A DNA stretch of 20,715 nt from an uncultured Collinsella sp. (GCA_900551365.1 URVZ01000024.1:1-20715), one strand, 5' to 3'. Numbered from the stretch's first letter, positions 8,090 through 15,358 are shown. The notes: generated by a model not told the origin, from the sequence alone. Made by a program: numbers and translations.

Positions 8090-8158
8090 CGCCTGCACGG
8101 GTTAAGCCGTGCATATCTGGGCATAATGAAACGAGCATGCAAGCCTCGTGGAATAGAT

Positions 8159-8200
8159 GAGCCGGATCCGCGTGCGTACAGCACCGGACCCGGCTCTTTT
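8159..8200 (+). terminator. yebC terminator
   Basis: GAGCCGG (8159-8165) pairs with CCGGCTC (8190-8196), and TCCG (8167-8170) with CGGA (8185-8188); TTTT follows. A 7-bp hairpin (TGCACGG 8094-8100 with CCGTGCA 8107-8113) lies between the stop codon and this terminator. Confidence 0.75.
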
Positions 8201-8205
8201 ATAAT
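8200..8205 (+). promoter_or_regulatory. Possible -10 box of the amaP operon
   Basis: TATAAT, an exact -10 consensus, begins at the last T of the yebC terminator and lies 50 bp before the amaP start. The hexamer at -35 spacing (TACAGC, 8177-8182) is poor, so either an activator or another sigma factor would be needed, or the match is chance. Confidence 0.35.
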
Positions 8206-8254
8206 GATGCGAACCGTTTTGCATTCTGTGGACCGAAACCTGAAGGGAGCGCGC

Positions 8255-8800
8255 GTGCGCGTACTCAAACGAGCCCTAGCGATCGTGTATCTTGCCGCCG
8301 CCATCGTGGCGCTGGGCACGCTTGTCTGCCAGTTCTGGGGACCGTATACGTATCGCTTTATGCTGCTGTTGCGTGACACCATGCCTCGCGTCGTCGTTAC
8401 GGTGTGCGCCGCCATCGTGGCACTTGGCGTGCTCATCGGGTTTTTCCGCCTGATGTTCGCGCGTCGCGAGCCGTCCTGTGTGCATCCGGCGGGGGAGCGC
8501 AATATCGAGGTCACCCTCGCAGCGCTTTCCTCGTGCGCCCGTGCCGCGGCGGAGTGCGATGATCGCGTGATGGTTGAGCATATCGAGGCGCGCGTTCAAG
8601 GCTCCGACGAGTCGCGCGTTCGTTTTAAGGTCGAGGCCATCGCGCTCGATGATAAAGACGTTGCCTCTCTTGCCACCGCGATGCAGCAGCGCATCGAGAA
8701 GGCCTGCGACACCATGCTCGGCACGCCGGGCACGACCGCGCGCGTCCATTTTTTGCCGTCCAAGACTACCGTCCAGACCGTGGAGGTTTCCGGTGAGTGA
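8255..8800 (+). CDS. amaP: Alkaline shock response membrane anchor protein AmaP
   Basis: A 181-residue protein with two N-terminal membrane helices (about residues 7-26 and 46-67) and a soluble C-terminal domain of mixed alpha/beta character. AmaP tethers Asp23 to the membrane in Gram-positive bacteria. The start is taken as GTG 8255 because AAGGGAG ends five bases upstream; an ATG at 8126 would have to run through the yebC terminator and is rejected. The stop codon overlaps the start of the next gene by eight bases. The order amaP, DUF2273, asp23 is the known arrangement of this module, and the neighbours support the call more than the weakly conserved sequence does. Confidence 0.82.
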   Translation: MRVLKRALAIVYLAAAIVALGTLVCQFWGPYTYRFMLLLRDTMPRVVVTVCAAIVALGVLIGFFRLMFARREPSCVHPAGERNIEVTLAALSSCARAAAECDDRVMVEHIEARVQGSDESRVRFKVEAIALDDKDVASLATAMQQRIEKACDTMLGTPGTTARVHFLPSKTTVQTVEVSGE

Positions 8801-9170
8801 TACCAACCAAGACAAGACCGCCCGCACGCCGCGCCTGACGATCGACCAGAACGCTACGCCGGCAGGCGAGACCGCCGACACCAAGCCCGAGGCCGGCGAG
8901 CAGCATGACGTCGCCGCTAACGACTTTGACGAGGCCATGGGTCTCATCAAAGGTACGGGCGCTGCTATCTGGAGCTATGCCGTGCGCCACCCCAACACTA
9001 CGCTCGGCGCCGTGGCAGGCTTTATCCTCGCTGTGCTGGTACTTACGTTGGGCCTGTGGGACACGCTCGTCATCGCATTCTTTGTGCTGATTGGTGCCGT
9101 GATCGGCCAGATTCGCGACGGCGAGAACGGTATCGTCAACTTCTTCGGCCGTCTGTTTAGCGGCCGCTAA
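8793..9170 (+). CDS. DUF2273 small membrane protein of the Asp23 module
   Basis: A 125-residue protein with a hydrophilic N-terminal half (about residues 1-55) and two closely spaced membrane helices (about 70-88 and 90-106), ending IGQIRDGENGIVNFFGRLFSGR. This two-helix hairpin with a Gly-rich first helix and a GQIRDG-type exit fits the DUF2273 family, found beside AmaP and Asp23. The GTG start at 8793 follows GGAGG (8782-8786) and overlaps the amaP stop, so the two are translationally coupled. The N-terminal tail is longer than in typical DUF2273 proteins of about 60-80 residues. Confidence 0.8.
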   Translation: MSDTNQDKTARTPRLTIDQNATPAGETADTKPEAGEQHDVAANDFDEAMGLIKGTGAAIWSYAVRHPNTTLGAVAGFILAVLVLTLGLWDTLVIAFFVLIGAVIGQIRDGENGIVNFFGRLFSGR

Positions 9171-9214
9171 TATGTATTCGACTGTCGCATCCGCGGCAGG
9201 CATAAGGAGGAACC

Positions 9215-9733
9215 ATGGCTTTTAACACGAAGGTCGATGTAGCCGATACCGAGCTCGAGGCGAACGAGGCCGCCGCCGAGGCGGAGGATGTAACGCTCGA
9301 GGACGAGGCGCTCGTCGAGGCCGAGTCCGAAGACGAGGCGGACGAGGACGACGAGGAGGCGGACGAGTCCGAGGACTCGCTGACCTATTCCAACGGCGTG
9401 ATCGAGAAGATCGTCGCCATGGCCACCCGCGAGGTGCCGCACGTGTTGGGCATGAAGGGTAACCTTATGCATTTTGTGCAGGAGCAGTTTGGTGCCGAGA
9501 ACTTGACCAAGGGCGTGACGGTCGAGGTCACCGACGACAACCGCGTGGTCGTCAACATCTCGGTCATCATCGAGTATGGCGCCTATGCGCCTGCGATCTT
9601 TGACGACGTTAAGGCGCGCGTCACCGAGCGTCTGGCCGCGATGACCGGCCTTGAGGTGGCAGGCGTCAACCTGCGCATCGAGGATGTCATCACCCCCGAG
9701 GAGTACGAGCACCGCACCAGCCAGCACGAGTAA
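9215..9733 (+). CDS. Asp23/Gls24 family envelope stress response protein
   Basis: A 172-residue protein whose residues from about 55 on match the Asp23/Gls24 (DUF322) domain: LTYSNGVIEKIVAMATREVPHVLGM, then GVTVEVTDDNRVVVNISVIIEYG and VNLRIEDVITPEE. Family members gather under the membrane, held by AmaP, and respond to alkaline and envelope stress. The first 54 residues are an unusually acidic, low-complexity tail (runs of E and D between about 35 and 53) that most homologues lack or have shorter. A strong AAGGAGG lies seven bases before the ATG. It is third and last in the operon, followed by a degenerate REP-like hairpin and a strong terminator. Confidence 0.92.
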   Translation: MAFNTKVDVADTELEANEAAAEAEDVTLEDEALVEAESEDEADEDDEEADESEDSLTYSNGVIEKIVAMATREVPHVLGMKGNLMHFVQEQFGAENLTKGVTVEVTDDNRVVVNISVIIEYGAYAPAIFDDVKARVTERLAAMTGLEVAGVNLRIEDVITPEEYEHRTSQHE

Positions 9734-9766
9734 CCTACTAAAAAGGGACAGATTTGTTTCGATAGG
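9734..9766 (+). repeat. Degenerate REP-like hairpin, copy 3 (after asp23)
   Basis: The sequence right after the asp23 stop contains AAAAAGGGACAG followed by TTTGTTTC, resembling the core of the hairpins at 4856 and 7119. CCTA (9734-9737) can pair with TAGG (9763-9766), and AAA with TTT inside, but the stem is weak. The relation to the other two copies is likely but not certain. Confidence 0.45.
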
Positions 9767-9785
9767 TTTTACCTGCGAAAACGCT

Positions 9786-9826
9786 AAACGGTCGACCGCG
9801 CAAGCAAAAGCGCGGTCGACCGTTTT
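9786..9826 (+). terminator. Terminator of the amaP-DUF2273-asp23 operon
   Basis: A perfect 16-bp stem (AAACGGTCGACCGCGC 9786-9801 with its complement 9810-9825) and an 8-nt loop AAGCAAAA, ending in TTTT. It is one of the strongest intrinsic terminators in the window and marks the end of the envelope-stress operon. Confidence 0.9.
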
Positions 9827-9869
9827 CTATATAGCCTCGATCTAGTCATACCGCTCGTCTAACTAAGGG

Positions 9870-9897
9870 TTGCAATCTTCGCGTTCCGCGTTACCCT
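9870..9897 (+). promoter_or_regulatory. Possible promoter of the YitT gene
   Basis: TTGCAA (9870-9875) and TACCCT (9892-9897) are separated by 16 bp and lie about 45 bp before the start codon. Both boxes are imperfect matches to the sigma-70 consensus. Confidence 0.3.
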
Positions 9898-9940
9898 AAT
9901 GGGCGCATTGTTTCCAAATTGTTAACGAGGGGTTGCCGTA

Positions 9941-10963
9941 ATGGCCGACGAACACGAGACCGAAAGCAAGGCATGGGCGATTGAAGCCGCTGCGGCAGAG
10001 GCGGCGTCGCGTGCCGCCGAGGAGGTGCATCGTCCTCCGGTGGTGCCGATGGAGCGCGTTGTCGGTCGCGAGGATATCGAACGTGGCGAGCGCGCCGGCC
10101 GCAAGCGCAGCCAGGAGCCAGGCTTTCCGCGCTTTTTTGCCGAGCTCAATTTGGGGCTGATCCTCACGGCCTTTGCCATCGTGGCTTTCAAAACGCCCAA
10201 TCACTTTGCCTTCGGCGGCACCTCGGGTGTGTCGGTCATTCTTTCCACGCTGTTCCCGACTCTGCCCGTCGGCGTCTTTATGTGGATTATCAACGCGGTC
10301 CTGGTCATCCTGGGCTTTATCTTTTTGGAGCGCAAGGCAATCCTTTGGAGCGTTTTTGCCTCGTTTGCGCTTTCGGCCTACGTCTCGCTGTTTGAGCTGT
10401 TCATCCCGACCGATGTTTCGATGACGGGCGATATGTGGCTCGACCTGTGTTTTGCCGTCATCTTGCCGGCGCTGGGCAGTGCTATTGTCTTTGATATTGG
10501 CGCCTCCACGGGCGGCACGGACATTCTTGCCATGATCCTCAAGCGCCGCACGACGCTCGAGATTGGCCGTGCCCTACTGCTGGTCGATATCGGCATCGTG
10601 ACCATCGCGGCCTTTTTGTATGGTCCGCGTGTCGGTCTGTATTGCGTGCTCGGCCTGTTTGCCAAGACGCTTGTGGTCGACAAGGCCATCGAGAGCATTC
10701 ACCTTCGTAAGGTCTGCACGGTCATTTGCTCCGAGCCCCTTAAGGTCGAGGAGTTTATCGTCAAGCATCTTAACCGTACGGCGACCATCAGTCGCGGCTA
10801 CGGTGCCTTCTCGGGCAAGTGCGTGACGGTGATCATGAGCGTGCTGAGCCGTCGCGAGGCCGTGCAGCTGCGCCGTTATGCGCGCGAGGTCGATCCGGGC
10901 GCCTTTATCACGATCGTCGACAGCTCCGAGATTGTGGGCAAGGGCTTCCGCGGCACGAACTAG
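9941..10963 (+). CDS. YitT family membrane protein with DUF2179 domain
   Basis: A 340-residue protein of the YitT family, putative transporters of unknown substrate. Residues 1-65 form a charged, helical cytoplasmic extension absent from most homologues. A membrane domain follows (about 68-245) containing the family's repeated Gly motifs GGTSG (92-96) and ASTGGTD (188-194), then the C-terminal DUF2179 domain (about 255-335), a small PII-like ligand-binding module ending ITIVDSSEIVGKGF. GAGGGG lies seven to twelve bases before the ATG. No terminator is obvious after the stop; the 150-bp gap 10964-11113 holds only a short GGGG/CCCC hairpin near 11023-11037 and no recognisable promoter. Confidence 0.88.
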   Translation: MADEHETESKAWAIEAAAAEAASRAAEEVHRPPVVPMERVVGREDIERGERAGRKRSQEPGFPRFFAELNLGLILTAFAIVAFKTPNHFAFGGTSGVSVILSTLFPTLPVGVFMWIINAVLVILGFIFLERKAILWSVFASFALSAYVSLFELFIPTDVSMTGDMWLDLCFAVILPALGSAIVFDIGASTGGTDILAMILKRRTTLEIGRALLLVDIGIVTIAAFLYGPRVGLYCVLGLFAKTLVVDKAIESIHLRKVCTVICSEPLKVEEFIVKHLNRTATISRGYGAFSGKCVTVIMSVLSRREAVQLRRYAREVDPGAFITIVDSSEIVGKGFRGTN

Positions 10964-11113
10964 CGCGGATATACCCTTCGAATCATTGAATAAAGCCGCC
11001 TACGTTGCAAATCGGCCATCTTGGGGTATTTGTCCCCACATTGGGCGATAATGTTGCCAAAGACATCGTTTGCGATCCAGGTGATTCGCTCTAGATACGA
11101 AGGGATGATTTCG

Positions 11114-12412
11114 ATGTTCTGTTCGCAGTGTGGCGCCCCCATGGGCGATAACGACAAGTTCTGCGGCGTGTGTGGTGCTCCTAATGCCGGTGCCGCTGGC
11201 CCCGCTCCCCAGGGACAGCCTCAGCCCCAGCAGTTTGTTCCGCAGCCGCCCGTGGCGAATGCGCCAAAGGGCTGTGTGGCTCAGGCGTTCCAAGATATGA
11301 CTAAGACTCCGGGCGTGCTTCAGCGTGTATGCCAAATCGCGTTTTTGCCGGCGCTGATTTGCGTTGTGTCGGTGCTCGTGTTGTTTATTCCCGTTATTGG
11401 CGGCATTGCGGCTGCCATCGGCTTTTTGGCAGCTTGCATTGCGAGCGTGTGCGGTTCCGGCTTTGGTATCGAGTGGGGTCGCGATCTGTCGCTTAAGGTC
11501 GATGACGGCATGGACCGTCCACTCATGCGTTCCACGTCGTTTGGTCTCGGAGTCTTTTCGAGCGTTATTTCGGTCGTGCTCGAGGTTATCGCTGCCATTC
11601 CCGTTATCGGTGTAGTGCTTTCGCTGGTGGAGAGCATGGTAATTGGCGCCGCAGGCTCGTATTCGTATTACGGCTCTTATGCGCTCGAAGCTGCGCTGTT
11701 TGGCTCGCTTGGCCTGCTTGTCCTGGCGCTAATTGCCTCGGCGATTCTGGGTGTCTTCTTTAAGATGTTCGCCGACATCGCCGTGATGCACTTTGCGGTG
11801 ACCGGTCGCGTCGAGAGCGCGTTTTCGCTCGACAAGGTCTGGGCGGCGTTTAAGCACAACAAGACCAAGCTGTTCTGCGCTTCGTTCCTTCCGGAGTTTT
11901 TGACGGGCCTGGTTTCCAACGCCATTACGTGGATCTTGACAGCTGTCTTTGGTGCCATCGCCGGAATTGGCGCGTACGGCTATTACTATCGCCCCACGGG
12001 TATCGAGGCGATTGTTACCGCCGGTGGTGTCACGCTCGTATTGTTCCTGGTGCTGATTGCATTCGTCACGGTGTTCCTTACGGTCTTTGGCAAGATGCTC
12101 AAGCACCGTGCCGTTGGCTATTGGGCTGCACGTTATGCAAGCGAATGGACCGATGAGGACAAGGACGACGTTTTGACTTTTGTGCTCCCGGGTGAGAAGA
12201 AGCCTGCTCCTGCGGGATTCAATCCCACGGCAGCCACTGGTGCTGCGCCTGCCCCGGCACCCGCGCCTGCACCTGCCCCGGCACCCGCGCCTGCCCCTGT
12301 CCCCGCACCGGCGTCCGAGGCGACGCCTGCGGAGCCCGATTGGGATGCCGTTGCCACGCCGGCGGATGAGCCGGGCGATAATCCTGCTGCCGAAAACAAT
12401 CAAACCGAATAG
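11114..12412 (+). CDS. Zinc-ribbon membrane protein with DUF4013-like domain
   Basis: A 432-residue protein in four parts: an N-terminal double-CxxC zinc ribbon (C3, C6, C17, C20), a Q/P-rich linker (about 24-50), a membrane domain (about 70-350) of several long, Gly/Ala-rich hydrophobic segments resembling DUF4013, and a C-terminal low-complexity tail with an Ala-Pro run (from residue 378) and an acidic end. The start is ATG 11114, eight bases after AAGGGA; ATG 11105 would overlap that site. The zinc ribbon has the same spacing as that of the next gene. Function is unknown. The ribbon may bind a partner or sense redox or metal state, but that is inference. It ends in its own terminator. Confidence 0.75.
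   Translation: MFCSQCGAPMGDNDKFCGVCGAPNAGAAGPAPQGQPQPQQFVPQPPVANAPKGCVAQAFQDMTKTPGVLQRVCQIAFLPALICVVSVLVLFIPVIGGIAAAIGFLAACIASVCGSGFGIEWGRDLSLKVDDGMDRPLMRSTSFGLGVFSSVISVVLEVIAAIPVIGVVLSLVESMVIGAAGSYSYYGSYALEAALFGSLGLLVLALIASAILGVFFKMFADIAVMHFAVTGRVESAFSLDKVWAAFKHNKTKLFCASFLPEFLTGLVSNAITWILTAVFGAIAGIGAYGYYYRPTGIEAIVTAGGVTLVLFLVLIAFVTVFLTVFGKMLKHRAVGYWAARYASEWTDEDKDDVLTFVLPGEKKPAPAGFNPTAATGAAPAPAPAPAPAPAPAPAPVPAPASEATPAEPDWDAVATPADEPGDNPAAENNQTE
12245..12313 (+). repeat. Ala-Pro coding tandem repeat
   Basis: An 18-nt unit (GCGCCTGCCCCGGCACCC) at 12245-12262 recurs at 12263-12286 with a 6-nt GCACCT insertion, and partly again from 12287, encoding about eleven Ala-Pro pairs. The near-identical codons suggest recent slippage expansion. 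In-frame length changes would be tolerated because the unit is a multiple of three. Confidence 0.8.
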
Positions 12413-12419
12413 TCGGTCG

Positions 12420-12455
12420 AGGCGCCCTGGGCAACTGAGCCCGGGGTGCCTTTTT
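12420..12455 (+). terminator. Terminator after the DUF4013 gene
   Basis: A 13-bp GC-rich stem with two G-U pairs (12420-12432 with 12439-12451), loop AACTGA, then a T5 tract. It separates this gene from the second zinc-ribbon gene. Confidence 0.85.
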
Positions 12456-12520
12456 CTACTGCGAAAGCAAGAAAATGCCTGGGAAAACGGTTGCAGCAAA
12501 ATTTCTCGGAAATTGGTCAA

Positions 12521-12532
12521 TGTTGCGCAACA
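12521..12532. promoter_or_regulatory. 12-bp perfect palindrome, candidate operator
   Basis: TGTTGCGCAACA is a perfect palindrome 76 bp upstream of the second zinc-ribbon gene. Its size and position fit a dimeric repressor site near a promoter; TATTGT (12543-12548) is a weak -10 candidate just downstream. No regulator can be named. Confidence 0.3.
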
Positions 12533-12573
12533 ACGTCGCGGCTATTGTTGAGAACGTAGACGTGTAAGGTTTG

Positions 12574-12590
12574 AAGGCGTGCGACGCCTT
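12574..12590 (+). promoter_or_regulatory. Hairpin directly before the ribosome-binding site
   Basis: AAGGCGT (12574-12580) pairs with ACGCCTT (12584-12590) around a GCG loop, ending only a few bases before AAAAGGAGAG, the ribosome-binding site of the DUF4234 gene. It could limit or protect translation initiation. Confidence 0.35.
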
Positions 12591-12607
12591 AGGAAAAGGA
12601 GAGGCTC

Positions 12608-13216
12608 ATGTTCTGTCCCACTTGTGGTTCTCCCATTTCGGATGATGCCAAATTCTGCCCTGTTTGCGGATCCGCCGTTGGTGCCGCTTCTGCCGCTGCG
12701 GCCCCGCAGCCCCAGCCCGCTCCGGCCCAGGCTATTCAGCCCGCGCTCCAGCCTCAGCAGCAGTACACCGGTCAATACGCCCAACAGTCCGCATCCGCTC
12801 CGATGGGCTATGGCCCCATTAAGGCTGACCGCAGCCTGATCGGCTGGCTGCTGCTCTCTCTTGTGACCTGCGGTATCTATTCGTTCTACTTCCTGTATTG
12901 CTTGGCACGCGACGTCAACACGTTGTGTCAGGATGACGGCGATTACACGCCGGGTCTGGCGGAATTCATCCTTCTATCGTTTGTGACCTGCGGCTTCTAC
13001 GCGTACTACTGGTATTACAAGATTGGCAACCGCCTGCAGGCCAACGCTCCTCGCTACGGCCTGGTGTTCCAGGAAAACGGCACCACCGTTCTTCTGTGGC
13101 AGATCTTCGGCGCGCTCCTGTGCGGCCTTGGTCCCATCTTCGCTATGAACATCATCATCAATAATACCAATGCCATGGCAACGGCTTACAACACTCGCCT
13201 TGGCGCTCGTGCCTAA
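12608..13216 (+). CDS. Zinc-ribbon membrane protein with DUF4234 domain
   Basis: A 202-residue protein. Residues 1-23 form a double-CxxC zinc ribbon (C3, C6, C17, C20) with exactly the spacing found in the preceding gene. A Pro/Gln/Ala-rich linker (about 24-70) leads to a DUF4234-type domain with two similar hydrophobic repeats, WLLLSLVTCGIYSFYFLY and FILLSFVTCGFYAYYW, each carrying a TCG(I/F)Y motif, and a third hydrophobic segment near residues 160-185. The DUF4234 domain is of unknown function and common in gut Firmicutes and Actinobacteria. A strong AAAAGGAGAG precedes the ATG. The DUF2752 gene follows 13 bp after the stop, so the two are probably co-transcribed. Confidence 0.82.
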   Translation: MFCPTCGSPISDDAKFCPVCGSAVGAASAAAAPQPQPAPAQAIQPALQPQQQYTGQYAQQSASAPMGYGPIKADRSLIGWLLLSLVTCGIYSFYFLYCLARDVNTLCQDDGDYTPGLAEFILLSFVTCGFYAYYWYYKIGNRLQANAPRYGLVFQENGTTVLLWQIFGALLCGLGPIFAMNIIINNTNAMATAYNTRLGARA

Positions 13217-13229
13217 CAATAAGGGCGGC

Positions 13230-13706
13230 GTGAACAGCTCCCAGGGACATAGGGGCACGGCAGAGCTCCTTCGCCGCGCCCTTTTTTGCACCGGCGCGCT
13301 CTTTGTCGCCTGGCTCGCGCTCTACCTGCTCGATATCGGCTGCGTGTTTCGCCTGATGACGGGCATTCCCTGTCCGGGATGTGGCATGACGAGGGCCTGG
13401 CTGGCAGCACTGCGCCTCGATTTTGCGGCGGCTTTTGCCTACCATCCGCTGTTTTGGGTGGTGCCGATTGCGTTTGTGCTCGCGTTCGTGCGCGAGGAGG
13501 TGACGTCGAGCAAGCTAAAGCGCGGCATCGACATTGCGGTTATTGTTCTGTGCGTGCTGGTCGTTGCCGTATGGATCGTGCGCCTTATCAACCCGGCAGA
13601 CGCGGGCCTGCTCTTTGGCGGCCATGCGCCCGCCGGAGTCCCCACTGATATCATTCACCTCGAAACCCCACGCTGGCTCACCATCCTTCGCTCTTACTTG
13701 TCGTGA
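13230..13706 (+). CDS. DUF2752 domain membrane protein
   Basis: A 158-residue protein with about three membrane helices (around 18-37, 68-86 and 98-118) and the DUF2752 hallmark PCPGCGMTRAW (residues 47-57, C48 and C51), placed right after the first helix. DUF2752 proteins are of unknown function and often lie beside DUF4234 or zinc-ribbon membrane proteins, as here. The start is taken as GTG 13230 because AAGGG lies four bases upstream. A GTG at 13209, overlapping the previous stop, is in the same frame and would add seven residues but has no ribosome-binding site. The tail after residue 125 is hydrophilic. It is the last gene of the presumed pair, followed by a strong terminator. Confidence 0.82.
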   Translation: MNSSQGHRGTAELLRRALFCTGALFVAWLALYLLDIGCVFRLMTGIPCPGCGMTRAWLAALRLDFAAAFAYHPLFWVVPIAFVLAFVREEVTSSKLKRGIDIAVIVLCVLVVAVWIVRLINPADAGLLFGGHAPAGVPTDIIHLETPRWLTILRSYLS

Positions 13707-13739
13707 CGGAGGACGCGCTAGAAAAGCGGTCGACACATA

Positions 13740-13776
13740 AGCGGGGGCGAACGTTGAGATAACGTTCGCCCCCGCT
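13740..13776. terminator. Terminator between convergent genes
   Basis: A perfect 16-bp stem (AGCGGGGGCGAACGTT 13740-13755 with its complement 13761-13776) with a GAGAT loop. On the plus strand TTTGCTA overlaps and follows its end. It lies between the DUF2752 gene and the convergent M20 gene and probably works mainly in the plus direction; the minus-strand tail is not T-rich. Confidence 0.8.
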
Positions 13777-13812
13777 TTGCTATAGCCAGGTTGTTATAGG
13801 TGGGCGTGACGG

Positions 13813-15276
13813 CTACTCGCCGTGCTTCTCATCGTGGCGAGCGGCGGCACGGGCATCGTGAATGCCCTTGATTGCGGCATGGCGGGCGGTGCGGGCGTCG
13901 TGCACGGCGTCGCGGGCCTCGGCGGCAGTTGCCTTGGCAGAGCGCAGCTTGGCTGCCAGGTCGGGATTGGTCTCGGCAACCGCGGCGATCGTGGGGCCGT
14001 CGAGCTCTTCTTGCGTGGGCTCGGCCAAAAAGTCGATGGCATACTGAGCGGCTACCATGGAGCCCTTGGCGAGCACGCTCTCGTCGATCTTATAGAAGCA
14101 GGAGTGCTGGGCATAGGTGGCGCCAATCTGGGGGTTGCGCGTGCCAACAAAGGCGAGCACGCCCGGTACGCGGCGCAGATACTCCGAGAAGTCCTCGCCC
14201 GAAAGCGTGCCGCGGTAATGGCCCTCGCCCGCGGGACCCAGGCACTTGAGCGCAGCTTGGCGGCAGCGCTCGCTCGAGGCGGCATCGTTTTCGACCTTGT
14301 AGTTGGCGATGGTGTAGTCGGTGAGCTCGGCCTCGGCGCCCAGAGCAGCCGCGGTGTGCTCCACGATGCGGCGCATAAGCTCGGGCATCTCCTCATGCGT
14401 CTTGTCGCCATAGGTGCGCACCGTGCCGGCGAGGTACGCCGTGCCGGCGATAACGTTGCGCGCGGTGCCGCCATGCAGCTCGCCGACGGTGATGACGGCA
14501 GGTTCGTAGGGGCTAATCTCGCGCGAGACGATGGTCTGCAGGGCGTTGACGATTTCGGCGGCAACCATAACGGCGTCGTGGCCGCGCTGGGGCATGGCGC
14601 CATGGCACGAGGTGCCGCGGACGTCGATGCGGAACCAGTCGGTGTTTGCCATGCGTGGGCCGGGCTCGCAGCTTACGGTGCCGGCGTCGACCTCGCTCCA
14701 GATGTGCGCAGCGTAGGCGCCGTCGACGCCGTCGAGCACACCCGTGCCGATCATGAGTTTGGCGCCCTGGCCGTTTTCCTCGCTGGGCTGGAAAACGATG
14801 CGAATCTCGCCGTGGATGTCATCGGTCATGTGGCGCAGAATCTGCAGCGTGCCGAGCATCATGGCGATATGGCAGTCGTGACCGCAGGCGTGCATGCAGC
14901 CCTCGTTGACGCTGGCGAACTCCTCGCCGGTCTGCTCGGTGACAGGCAGGGCGTCGATATCGGCGCGCAGCAGGATACGGCGGCGCGGCGTGCCGTCCTC
15001 GCGGTAGGCATCCGGCGCGGTACCGCGAAGCGTCGCCACCAGGCCCGTCTTGAGCGGACGCTCGTAGGGGATATTCATGGCGTCGAGCTGGTTGGCGATG
15101 TCGGAAGTCGTGCGCTCCTCGGCAAGGCTCAGCTCCGGGTGCTTATGGAAGTGCCGGCGCTGCTTGATGATATAGGGTTCAAACTCGGCGGCGATATCCT
15201 GGATGGCCGCGGTGACGTCGTCTGCCGCGCGAACCTCGGTTGCCGCCATAATCTGCTGTGCCTTGGTCTTCGTCAT
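13813..15276 (-). CDS. M20 family amidohydrolase (M20D, N-acyl amino acid hydrolase type)
   Basis: A 487-residue zinc or cobalt hydrolase that probably cleaves N-acyl or aminoacyl amide bonds, like hippurate hydrolase or N-acyl-L-amino acid amidohydrolase. Visible motifs are RRHFHKHPELSLAEERT (40-56), LLRADIDALPVTE (102-114) with the metal-site Asp, MHACGHDCHIAMM (128-140) with the C131/H133 ligand pair, FQPSEENGQGA (162-172) with the catalytic E166 and ligand E167, and the dimerisation domain around GTSCHGAMPQRGHD. The start is ATG 15276, ten bases after AAGGAG (complement of 15287-15292); the frame stays open for 131 more codons upstream, but these are antisense to the next gene. Unlike typical members of about 390 residues, it has about 40 extra N-terminal residues and an Ala/Arg/His-rich helical tail of about 50 (from about 440). 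Confidence 0.9.
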   Translation of the reverse strand: MTKTKAQQIMAATEVRAADDVTAAIQDIAAEFEPYIIKQRRHFHKHPELSLAEERTTSDIANQLDAMNIPYERPLKTGLVATLRGTAPDAYREDGTPRRRILLRADIDALPVTEQTGEEFASVNEGCMHACGHDCHIAMMLGTLQILRHMTDDIHGEIRIVFQPSEENGQGAKLMIGTGVLDGVDGAYAAHIWSEVDAGTVSCEPGPRMANTDWFRIDVRGTSCHGAMPQRGHDAVMVAAEIVNALQTIVSREISPYEPAVITVGELHGGTARNVIAGTAYLAGTVRTYGDKTHEEMPELMRRIVEHTAAALGAEAELTDYTIANYKVENDAASSERCRQAALKCLGPAGEGHYRGTLSGEDFSEYLRRVPGVLAFVGTRNPQIGATYAQHSCFYKIDESVLAKGSMVAAQYAIDFLAEPTQEELDGPTIAAVAETNPDLAAKLRSAKATAAEARDAVHDARTARHAAIKGIHDARAAARHDEKHGE

Positions 15277-15358
15277 GGTCGATTTGCTCCTTGTTGGCTC
15301 GATCGCAAAATCGTACAGGCTCTCTCCAGTATGCCACCTGCCGCTAGAGCTGGTAAAG

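Noticed and set aside
8126..8254. ATG start for AmaP at 8126
   Set aside because: This would place the yebC terminator and a TATAAT box inside the coding region; GTG 8255 has a well-spaced AAGGGAG.
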